64,000 nt of DNA from Paenibacillus sp. ACRRY (lineage in GTDB: Bacteria; Bacillota; Bacilli; Paenibacillales; Paenibacillaceae). Position 1 is the first letter of the stretch. Each line of letters begins with the position of its first letter. A program made the position numbers and the translations under genes. Shown piece after piece: positions 23,467 to 30,196 of this stretch. Location of the stretch: assembly GCF_022346995.1 (NCBI RefSeq), contig NZ_JAKRNM010000005.1, forward strand, positions 328,625 through 392,624, read 5' to 3'. The notes beneath the pieces are model-generated. The model ran no database searches and was not told where the DNA came from. It saw only the letters and a program-made list of their open reading frames with translations.

Positions 23467-25116
23467 CTATTTAGTGCTATGAAGTGGAATTCGTAAATCT
23501 TCATCCGACTTCTTCGTTGTATAGTTCGATACATAAAGATCAATGTCTTTACCCTTAAAGTCATGAAATACTTCTGTATGTTTATTATCGGTATCGTTGA
23601 AATACAGTGGCGTTAAATATTGCTTTTCTCCCTGCTCAAGGAAATAAGTCTGGTTGATCCCGCCAAATGTAGACTCTGGGCTGGACGACCCAACGTACAG
23701 GTTCCCGTCCTTGAGATAATAAGTCCAGTTGATATGGAACCCTTCGTATTCACTTGTTATCGTTTGTGGCTGAGTCGAAATATCCTTTAGACGAATAGAA
23801 GTCTGGCCACCAGCATGCTCATCAACTCGGTCCTTCGCAATCAAGGTTACGGGTTTGTTGGCCACAGAACTTACATCTATGAGAGATGAGTCGGACTGCT
23901 CAAATCGCAGTTCAGTCTGGTTAGGATTCAACGTGCCTTCGAGAGAAACATAGCCTTCCAAAACTTTGCCACCCACTTCCAACTGATAAGTCCGATATGG
24001 CAGTCTGTAGTAGTCTTCTTGATGATCAATAGTTAAACGAATCTGGGTTGGCGTTACCACTATCCCACTGATTCTAGCCTCTCCATCCAATGACTGCAGT
24101 GGAATATCCATTTCTTTCTTGACTGAACCTGTTCCCATCTGCTGTTGAGACAAGGAGAGATCGACGTTCCAGGTTCCATCTGTTCGCTCTTTCTCATGTG
24201 TATATGTGAAGGCAATCCGATTAGCTTCTTCTTTGAATTGCTTCTCATTAAATATTTGCATACTGGAGTATGCTCCGGTTGCACCTTCTGTACCGTAAAC
24301 TGGGCTTTCCGTTTCTTTAAGCATGTTCCCGTCTGCATCATAGGCTGTAATTCTGGCCCAAGTCTGTTCATTCAACTCCGTATCTGTAAAAGTCACGTTG
24401 GAACGAATCATGATCTGATCTTCCGTGTGCTGGAAGGATTGTACTTCTACCGTTTCGATTCCGTCTTTTTGTATATTAAATTTCTGAGTATTAGTGTTCT
24501 TGGGATCGAGTGTAATGTCCTCTTGAATGTCTTGCAAATATGTTACACCTGTAATGGCGAATTGTAGATCGGATTGGTTCTCTGACATCACCCAGTCCGT
24601 TTCGAAGTATCCCTGATACACACCTTGCTCTTCGTTCCATTGTTGATAATAGTGCCCTTCAATAGGTGTACCCTCACTGTCTTTCAAGACCATCTGATCA
24701 TATCTGATTTCTGCTCCGTCTGTTTCCATGCCAGATTTAATCGTATAGAGAAGGACTGTTCGGTTATCGTCCACAAAAGCGTTATGCACCGTTAAGGTTA
24801 CTCCGTGAGCCGTGACGCTTTTTTCAATAGACTGACCATATCCGGCTTGGAGAGCTGATTCAATTCCTGACTTATGGGATAAAACATCGCTCCAATCATA
24901 TTGAAAGGCCGCATATACCGGAGTAGCCATTACAGCTACAGATACACCGAGGACAATAGCAACTTTCGTCTTACTGCGCTGTGATCTTTCCTTGAGCTGA
25001 TCTGCCACCCGTAGCTCGTCCATCTGTATGCTGTTAAACATCTTATCAAAATCCGGATATTCGATGTGGTCTGAATGTTTCATGTGGTTCTTAACCTTGG
25101 ATTCTACTGTATTCAA
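23467..25116 (-). CDS. DUF4179 membrane protein, probable anti-sigma factor
   Basis: A 549-residue protein: a short cytoplasmic N-terminus (1-50, charged, PDFDKMFNSIQMDELRVA), one transmembrane helix at about 51-70 (TKVAIVLGVSVAVMATPVYA), and a large extracytoplasmic region with repeated beta-strand patterns (TVLLYTIKSG, QIRLTIDHQ). This layout and its position after an ECF sigma gene are typical of DUF4179/DUF5643 regulators that hold a sigma factor at the membrane. Its start lies 26 nt inside the end of the sigma gene, so translation is coupled. No enzymatic motif is seen. Confidence 0.85.
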   Translation of the reverse strand: MNTVESKVKNHMKHSDHIEYPDFDKMFNSIQMDELRVADQLKERSQRSKTKVAIVLGVSVAVMATPVYAAFQYDWSDVLSHKSGIESALQAGYGQSIEKSVTAHGVTLTVHNAFVDDNRTVLLYTIKSGMETDGAEIRYDQMVLKDSEGTPIEGHYYQQWNEEQGVYQGYFETDWVMSENQSDLQFAITGVTYLQDIQEDITLDPKNTNTQKFNIQKDGIETVEVQSFQHTEDQIMIRSNVTFTDTELNEQTWARITAYDADGNMLKETESPVYGTEGATGAYSSMQIFNEKQFKEEANRIAFTYTHEKERTDGTWNVDLSLSQQQMGTGSVKKEMDIPLQSLDGEARISGIVVTPTQIRLTIDHQEDYYRLPYRTYQLEVGGKVLEGYVSLEGTLNPNQTELRFEQSDSSLIDVSSVANKPVTLIAKDRVDEHAGGQTSIRLKDISTQPQTITSEYEGFHINWTYYLKDGNLYVGSSSPESTFGGINQTYFLEQGEKQYLTPLYFNDTDNKHTEVFHDFKGKDIDLYVSNYTTKKSDEDLRIPLHSTK

Positions 25117-25636
25117 AACGATTCTCTCCTCTCAGGTTAACCTTCTCGTAGTACTCAAGTTTCTTTCGCATCAATTTGAGAGCCTTGTGCAATCTGGATC
25201 GCACGGTGCCCTGACGTATATTGAGGATTTCCGAGATTTCAGCAACAGATAGATCACCGATGTATCGCAGGGTTATAACACTGCGCAGCTTGTCAGGTAA
25301 TTGGCGCAATTGTTTCTCCAATTCAGCGAAGGATAACTTTGCCATGACCATTCCATCCACTGAACTTCTAGCAAGAGCCTCGGATTGTTGTAAGTTCTGT
25401 AGTTGATCTTGCTTATCATTTTTGACTTTGTTCTTACGAATAATGTTGAGGCATTGATTCATGGCGATCCGCATAATCCAGGCCTTGAGGTGTGTAACAT
25501 TTCTCCAGTCCTGCCGAAACACAGTTACAAACACATCATGGCATACATCCTCGGCATCCTGAATGTTTTTGAGCATATACAAGCAGGTACGATATACATC
25601 TTTGTTGTAAGAATAGAAGAGTTCATGCTCGGTCAC
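25091..25636 (-). CDS. ECF-type RNA polymerase sigma factor
   Basis: A 181-residue group 4 sigma factor. Region 2 (about 8-75) has AEDVCHDVFVTVFR and HLKAWIMRIAMNQCLNIIRK; region 4 (about 115-165) has LPDKLRSVITLRYIGDLSVAEI followed by the helix-turn-helix ILNIRQGTVRSRLHKALKLM. GTG at 25636 is chosen because AAAGGAG lies 8 nt before it; an upstream in-frame TTG has no site. The next gene overlaps it by 26 nt and encodes the likely anti-sigma factor. An ECF-like promoter overlaps the expected start region, consistent with autoregulation. Confidence 0.9.
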   Translation of the reverse strand: MTEHELFYSYNKDVYRTCLYMLKNIQDAEDVCHDVFVTVFRQDWRNVTHLKAWIMRIAMNQCLNIIRKNKVKNDKQDQLQNLQQSEALARSSVDGMVMAKLSFAELEKQLRQLPDKLRSVITLRYIGDLSVAEISEILNIRQGTVRSRLHKALKLMRKKLEYYEKVNLRGENRFEYSRIQG

Positions 25637-25668
25637 TTCTGCTACTCCTTTCTTGTTGGGATATATAA

Positions 25669-25696
25669 TAGACAAGTGAGCGCCGAAAATGATTCA
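25669..25696 (-). promoter_or_regulatory. Putative ECF-dependent promoter of the sigma operon
   Basis: On the minus strand TGAATC (25691-25696), 16 bp, TGTCTA (25669-25674). This resembles ECF promoters with a GAAC-like -35 and CGTC-like -10. It is about 33 nt from the GTG start. Confidence 0.4.
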
Positions 25697-25759
25697 CTTT
25701 TTTTTATCCTAGCCCACATATAGAGAGTGTTGAGACATTCCAGTACCGCTGGTGATTCA

Positions 25760-25787
25760 TTGGAACATGCACTTATTATGCTATTAT
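25760..25787 (+). promoter_or_regulatory. Promoter of the small membrane protein gene
   Basis: TTGGAA (25760-25765), 16 bp, TATTAT (25782-25787) with extended -10 TGC. Confidence 0.55.
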
Positions 25788-25806
25788 TAAATCTATAATT
25801 TTCTTA

Positions 25807-26052
25807 ATGAGGAGGTTTTTTGTTATTGTAACCCAAGAGTTTGAACAGTCCAATCCTATCCATATTAGCACGCCCTTATCCTCGTACATTCCTTACATAG
25901 AATGGGGAATCATCATGTTCTTCATCATCCTTGGCAGTATCTTTGTAATTAGAATTGGTCAGAGAATCATTAGACTGCTTGATCTTTTAATTATTGAAAA
26001 AACTAACAGTAATAAACAGATGCAATCCGACCGGACAGATCAAAGCAAATAA
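25807..26052 (+). CDS. Small single-span membrane protein, start uncertain
   Basis: An open frame of up to 81 codons with one hydrophobic helix (IEWGIIMFFIILGSIFVI) followed by a basic turn and a polar tail ending in QSDRTDQSK. The start is odd. The ATG at 25807 overlaps the only Shine-Dalgarno (GAGGAGG at 25807-25815), and downstream in-frame codons at ribosome distance are GTT and ATT (25825), so a rare ATT start is possible. No family recognised. A good promoter lies upstream. Confidence 0.55.
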   Translation: MRRFFVIVTQEFEQSNPIHISTPLSSYIPYIEWGIIMFFIILGSIFVIRIGQRIIRLLDLLIIEKTNSNKQMQSDRTDQSK

Positions 26053-26109
26053 TGACAGGCCGCGAAACAAGTATTCCTCTATTATAGAAATCAAGGAGTG
26101 GTCAACCGT

Positions 26110-26955
26110 ATGAACTGGATTGAATCGTTGCAGAAGGCTATACAGTATATCGAAGAGCACCTACTCGAAAATGTAACGATAGAGCAGATCTCAGCGCAGG
26201 CGCATATCTCGCCTTTTTATTTTCAACGTACGTTTACGCTGTTAACAGATGTTACCGTATTCGAATATATAAGGCGTAGACGATTAACACTGGCAGCACA
26301 TGAACTGTTGCAGAGTGACCACAAAATTATTGATCTGGCGCACAAGTACGGATATGACACTCCTGAATCTTTCTCTAAAGCTTTTCGCAGACAGCATGGA
26401 ATTGCACCCAGTGAAGCACGAAAAAGCAGCAATTCAGTCAAATCGTATAATCGCTTGGTTATTCAAGTCAGTTTAAAAGGAGCGGAACCGATGAATTATA
26501 AAATTGTTGAACAGGCTGCATTTACATTGGTTGGGATCAAGCAAGCTTTCTCTTATGTAGATGGAGAAAATTTACGAGAAATCCCGAAGATGTGGCAAGA
26601 AGCGTATTCGAGCGGAACAGAAGACCGTTTACTGGAACTTAATAATGGGGCTATACGAGGATTACTTGGAGTCTGTGTAGATCAGACCGAAATTGAAGAG
26701 AAGCAAATGGAATACTGGATTGGTACGGCGTTTGATGGTGAAACACCTGAAGGACTATCATCCATCACCATTCCTGCTTCCAAATGGAGTGTTTTCGAAG
26801 TTCAGGGCCCAATGCCTGAAAGCATACAGAGCTTGTGGAAACAGATCGTTTCCGAATGGTTTCCATCTAATCCTTATGAGCATGCAGGAACTCCGGAATT
26901 AGAGGTTTATCCAGGTCCTCATCATGCGCCACAGATTTGGATACCGATTAAATAA
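26110..26955 (+). CDS. AraC-family regulator with GyrI-like effector domain
   Basis: A 281-residue regulator. Residues 1-105 hold the two helix-turn-helix units of AraC proteins (ENVTIEQISAQAHISPFYFQ and KIIDLAHKYGYDTPESFSKAF, the latter followed by GIAPSEARK). Residues of about 125-281 form a GyrI-like small-molecule domain (YKIVEQAAFTLVGIK, then EVYPGPHHAPQIWIPI). The same architecture occurs in Rob and BltR-type efflux regulators. ATG at 26110 lies 13 nt after AAGGAG; a GTG at 26098 is too close. A NUDIX gene follows by 13 bp. Confidence 0.88.
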   Translation: MNWIESLQKAIQYIEEHLLENVTIEQISAQAHISPFYFQRTFTLLTDVTVFEYIRRRRLTLAAHELLQSDHKIIDLAHKYGYDTPESFSKAFRRQHGIAPSEARKSSNSVKSYNRLVIQVSLKGAEPMNYKIVEQAAFTLVGIKQAFSYVDGENLREIPKMWQEAYSSGTEDRLLELNNGAIRGLLGVCVDQTEIEEKQMEYWIGTAFDGETPEGLSSITIPASKWSVFEVQGPMPESIQSLWKQIVSEWFPSNPYEHAGTPELEVYPGPHHAPQIWIPIK

Positions 26956-26968
26956 GGGAGTGAGCGTA

Positions 26969-27439
26969 ATGACTTCGAAATTTCATCATCTGGCAAGGGG
27001 AATTATTATCAATCAGGATCAGGTTCTGCTCGCCCATGCCATTGGTCATCAAAATACGTTCTTGCCAGGAGGCCACATTGAATTTGGTGAAAGCGCACCT
27101 GATGCACTGAAAAGAGAGATTGAAGAGGAACTGGGGCTGTCATGTTACATTGATGGATATTTAGGATCAGTAGAGCATCGGTGGGAGAAAGATAAGGAGT
27201 TACACTGCGAAATGAACCATGTTTTCAGAGTGAACGTTCCTGAACTGGATGTGTTACGATCTCCTGTATCCCTTGAGTCTCATATTGAATTCTATTGGGC
27301 GTCCGTGTATGAGCTTGCTGGGCATCATTTGCAGCCTTATCCATTCCGTAAGTTAATTCCACAGCTTGTCAGAGGAGATACATCGATATGGTGGGAAAGT
27401 ACGTTGAAGGATGGCATAACAGCGGATAATATCGAATAA
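26969..27439 (+). CDS. NUDIX hydrolase
   Basis: A 156-residue pyrophosphohydrolase. The NUDIX box is complete (G-x5-E-x7-REUxEExGU): it starts GGHIEFGESAPD and continues KREIEEELGL, supplying the metal-binding glutamates. Substrate not predictable. The ATG at 26969 follows AAGGGAG. It lies 13 bp after the AraC/GyrI gene and is probably cotranscribed. The 13-bp repeat region begins about 90 bp downstream. Confidence 0.9.
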   Translation: MTSKFHHLARGIIINQDQVLLAHAIGHQNTFLPGGHIEFGESAPDALKREIEEELGLSCYIDGYLGSVEHRWEKDKELHCEMNHVFRVNVPELDVLRSPVSLESHIEFYWASVYELAGHHLQPYPFRKLIPQLVRGDTSIWWESTLKDGITADNIE

Positions 27440-27530
27440 GGTTACTACTCTTGTTAGGTGAGAGTAAGGAATTCATTCCGTTTAATATTGTTCTCTATAT
27501 TTAGAAGATGGCGGTGTCTAAAAGCCTTTC

Positions 27531-27621
27531 AATACCCTTCATCAACACCTTAGTTCAAAATCTTAGTTCAACACCATTTTTTAAAACCATAGATTAACAC
27601 CTTTAATTAATACCTTTTTAC
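27531..27621 (+). repeat. Seven tandem 13-bp AT-rich repeats
   Basis: Units start at 27531, 27544, 27557, 27570, 27583, 27596 and 27609, exactly 13 bp apart. The six-base heads are AATACC, AACACC, AAAATC, AACACC, AAAACC, AACACC and AATACC; tails are T-rich such as TTAGTTC. A degenerate eighth unit may precede. The consensus is about AAYACCTTWRTTC. A 13-bp period of AT-rich units is typical of DNA-unwinding elements or iterons. Confidence 0.75.
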
Positions 27622-27653
27622 AGGCGAAAAAAGTGTCTCAAAAGGCTTGATCC

Positions 27654-27704
27654 ATAAGGGCTTCTGTATCTGGATAATTTTAGATACGGAAAGCTCTTAT
27701 TTTT
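27654..27704 (+). terminator. Strong forward hairpin with T-tail
   Basis: About 17 paired bases with one bulge, ATAAGGGCTTCTGTATCT against AGATACGGAAAGCTCTTAT, then TTTT. It is more than 200 bp past the NUDIX gene with no gene between, so it either ends a long 3' UTR or a transcript crossing the repeats. Confidence 0.65.
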
Positions 27705-27850
27705 ATGCAAAATGATAACGCTAAGGTACACATTAGGAAACGCCAAACCAACACTACATGTATAGAAATACCCATTAACGATCAATACATCCAAATGAGC
27801 AAAATCAGTATGAACATCACTTACATAACAAAATCACATGAGATAAAACG

Positions 27851-27859
27851 TTATCCACA
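27851..27859 (+). other. Perfect DnaA box
   Basis: TTATCCACA matches the strongest DnaA-binding sequence. It is the only exact match I found in the surrounding intergenic DNA. A single such box by 13-bp repeats and a rep-like gene fits an initiation site. Confidence 0.65.
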
Positions 27860-28066
27860 GTTTTATTGACGAAATTGGGATTCACAGGAAGTTATGAGAT
27901 CACATCTATTTCGCTATTTAAAGAGCAGATCCAACTATAAGCTCACAATAATGGGAAGAATAGAAAAAACAAATAGCAGTCATTCTACCATTCGTAGAAC
28001 CACTGCAACATAAATTAGACTGAAACCAATGATAAGGATGCACAAATAAATCTAACCTTATAGAAA

Positions 28067-29281
28067 TTAGACGACGTGTGCTTGAGATTGATTATTTATT
28101 TGTTTTTTCATATACTTCTCAATTTCCATCTTGATCTCCAGAATTGGAGCTGGAAGAGTTCTGATCCGGTAATAATGTTGGACAAACCATTCAGGTTGTT
28201 GTCTGAAACGATTAAGCCAGCAGGAATGAATGAGACGAAGTTTGTCCCACACTTTAACTTGTTGGCTATGCGCTGCTTCGATTAGTTCTTGATTCATAAT
28301 GGAGATCTCATCATTAGCAGATAGGTTGGTCTCCGCCATGTGTTTCTTTTGTTTGATCTGTTCAAGCTCCACAGATAGTTGAACTGCATAGTTTAACTCG
28401 GCTGATTCCATAACGGACCGAAAATAAGCGCTGATCTCATTCAGTTCATTCTTTTCTTCATTCACAATATAGGATGAATCTTCTCTGTAGATCATGTTAA
28501 AGAAGGTCTGTGACCGTCTGCTATAATTTTGAATGCTAAAGAGAGCATGGTCGAAAATTTCAGTTGCATACTCATATCCAAATTTCGCATAGTAATCTTC
28601 CATGACTTTGGCTATTTGCCAAACCGCTTTCCGGGATATAAAGTCACAACAAAAACGATGCTTCATAAGCTGTTTGGTCACCCACAGCTCAGCACCTTCA
28701 GAATAGATTTCACCCATGTCAATCCATTTGGAGTGAACGTTTAGTACTTGGAAGTTTTCAGTATGTATTTTGATCTTCAGATATTTAGAAGCCTTCTTAA
28801 GGATCGTGATCGCTTCTTTTGGCGTGCGAACGTTAAGCAGTCCAGTTGGTCCATAAAGATCATTAATATAACCCCAGCGGAAATTACCTGGAATATAGAT
28901 AAGCTCTTTGCCAACATAATGAAGCACAAAGCGTTGAACATTTCGATCTTCAGACAGAAATTCATCGCAAGTAAAGAAGGCAAAATTTTTGGCATAGAGC
29001 GTTTCTTGTGAAACTTCCGCTTGATCACGCACAAAGATATAACGGTCAAAGAACAATGTACCAGCGTTATTGTAGTGAATAATACCCTCGTGTTCTAACT
29101 TGTGGAGAAGAATTCGGATTCGATAAGTGGAGGTACCCATTCGTTTAGCAAGTTCGGTCTGAGAAAGAGGAACTTCTCCACCATATGCGCAAACGGTACC
29201 CAGCAGGAGTTTAAGTTTGAAAAGCAAACGAGTATCATGATGTAGGGTCTGTGCATCGAATAGATCAGGATGGTGTTTCAT
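28067..29281 (-). CDS. Putative replication initiator (winged-helix, family not recognised)
   Basis: A 404-residue protein, basic and rich in aromatic residues. A winged-helix segment lies at about 35-75 (SQTELAKRMGTSTYRIRILL, then a wing ending in LFFDRYIF). No polymerase, helicase or nuclease motif is visible, and I cannot name the family. Replication function is inferred from context: long leader with a counter-transcribed RNA, ten iteron-like repeats upstream, and 13-mers plus a DnaA box downstream. AAGGAG lies 8 nt before the ATG at 29281. The reading frame is intact. Confidence 0.6.
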   Translation of the reverse strand: MKHHPDLFDAQTLHHDTRLLFKLKLLLGTVCAYGGEVPLSQTELAKRMGTSTYRIRILLHKLEHEGIIHYNNAGTLFFDRYIFVRDQAEVSQETLYAKNFAFFTCDEFLSEDRNVQRFVLHYVGKELIYIPGNFRWGYINDLYGPTGLLNVRTPKEAITILKKASKYLKIKIHTENFQVLNVHSKWIDMGEIYSEGAELWVTKQLMKHRFCCDFISRKAVWQIAKVMEDYYAKFGYEYATEIFDHALFSIQNYSRRSQTFFNMIYREDSSYIVNEEKNELNEISAYFRSVMESAELNYAVQLSVELEQIKQKKHMAETNLSANDEISIMNQELIEAAHSQQVKVWDKLRLIHSCWLNRFRQQPEWFVQHYYRIRTLPAPILEIKMEIEKYMKKQINNQSQAHVV

Positions 29282-29339
29282 CTGCGCTTCTCCTTACTCC
29301 CAACTGTAAAAATGGGTATGGAAAATAAGGGTTTTGGCT

Positions 29340-29367
29340 TTTGTTTTTTTAGAAGACATGCTATAAT
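29340..29367 (+). promoter_or_regulatory. Promoter of the counter-transcribed RNA
   Basis: TATAAT (29362-29367) with extended -10 TGC; TTTGTT at 29340-29345 is a weak -35. It points right, against the rep-like gene and inside its leader. Confidence 0.65.
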
Positions 29368-29373
29368 GAACAC

Positions 29374-29478
29374 ATCAAAAAAGAAGCAAGACCAAGACCC
29401 CGACTTTTCGTGGTTTTAATAAGTGCCAGTCGCCAAACTATCCACTTATTAGAACGATATCGTTGGGTTCTTTTTTTT
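29374..29478 (+). ncRNA. Candidate counter-transcribed antisense RNA (about 105 nt)
   Basis: The unit runs from an extended -10 promoter to T8. An 8-bp perfect stem, AATAAGTG (29418-29425) with CACTTATT (29443-29450), encloses a 17-nt loop. A terminator, AGAAC (29451-29455) with GTTCT (29467-29471), is followed by eight T. It lies wholly within the predicted leader of the rep-like gene on the other strand. In the complementary mRNA loop the sequence TTTGGCG supplies a YUNR U-turn (UUGG), a feature of antisense target loops in plasmid copy control. No coding capacity. Confidence 0.65.
29451..29478 (+). terminator. Terminator of the counter-transcribed RNA
   Basis: AGAAC/GTTCT stem enclosing the 12-bp palindrome AACGATATCGTT (29453-29464, overlapping), followed by T8 (29471-29478). 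The stem is short but the tail is strong. Confidence 0.55.
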
Positions 29479-29522
29479 ATTTTAACAGAGATTTTTATTA
29501 GCTTTCCATTTACTATAAATAG

Positions 29523-29551
29523 ATTATAGCATCCGTCTATTTAATTGGGAA
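29523..29551 (-). promoter_or_regulatory. Promoter of the rep-like gene
   Basis: On the minus strand TTCCCA (29546-29551), 17 bp, TATAAT (29523-29528) with extended -10 TGC. It predicts a leader of about 235 nt before the ATG at 29281, containing the whole antisense RNA unit. Confidence 0.65.
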
Positions 29552-29562
29552 CACCATGAAAA

Positions 29563-30091
29563 GTACGAGAAATGCGTAATAAAAATAGAAATGAAGAATG
29601 AAACCTAATTTTACGATCATACATATAGTACGAGAAAAAAGGTAGAAATTAAAAATAGGGCTACAAGCTTGCATTTATGTTGTACTCGACAAAACTATAA
29701 ATTTTTTTTGAACTTTATAGTACGTGGAATTCGTAATAAATTTATTAAGGTACGAGTTTTGAGTAATAATTATTAGAAAGTACGAAAAAAAAGTGAGAAT
29801 TACGTTAATATTCAGGTTGGTACCCTGTAGTGTAAAGCTTGAAACATCAAATTGAAGTACGAGTTTTTCGTAATAAAAATGAGACAGTCTTTTCAATCCA
29901 TTTTATATTGAGAATAATGAATTGAAGTACGAATAATAAGTAAGAAAATGAAATCAGGTACGTAGTTTTCGTAATAAAAAAATGTGATGTAGCTGCTCTA
30001 ATGGCGTTACATTCAGATATTTATTTTTATTACGAGATGAAGTACGAAAAAAAAGTAATAATTTAATGCCAGTACGAGAAATGAGTAATAA
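29563..30091 (+). repeat. Ten iteron-like repeats GTACGA-N7-GTAATAA
   Basis: Copies start at 29563, 29628, 29720, 29750, 29780, 29857, 29927, 29958, 30042 and 30072. In nine the second block starts exactly 13 bp after the first; copy two is shifted by one base. All are in the same orientation. Several are spaced 30-31 bp, about three helical turns (29720/29750/29780, 29927/29958, 30042/30072). Some copies are partly symmetric, such as TACGAGTTTTTCGTA. Half-copies occur, including an inverted one near 30025. The array starts 12 bp upstream of the rep-like promoter. Confidence 0.85.
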
Positions 30092-30196
30092 AAATTCAAT
30101 GAAGAAGCACAGAAAAAGAAGCCCGTAACTCTAATCATCAGGTTAAATGGGGCTGTATGAGAACCTACATAAGCAAAAAAAATTGGAGAATGAGGT

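Larger units (their letters stand above)
27443..28066. other. AT-rich 624-bp non-coding region, candidate replication origin
   Basis: No open frame of note. It contains seven tandem 13-bp units (27531-27621), a strong hairpin with T-tail (27654-27704) and a perfect DnaA box (27851-27859), all downstream of the rep-like gene that ends at 28067. In plasmids such as R1 and Inc18 types the origin lies just downstream of rep and carries a DnaA box and AT-rich units. The origin role is inference. Confidence 0.5.

Noticed and set aside
27500..27660. Insertion-sequence end (repeated GTGTCT-AAAAG)
   Set aside because: Two similar short strings flank the 13-bp repeats, but there is no transposase, target duplication or true terminal inverted repeat.
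29563..30091. CRISPR array
   Set aside because: Repeats are only about 20 bp and imperfect, intervals range from 30 to 92 bp, and no cas gene is present. Fixed blocks with helical phasing fit iterons better.
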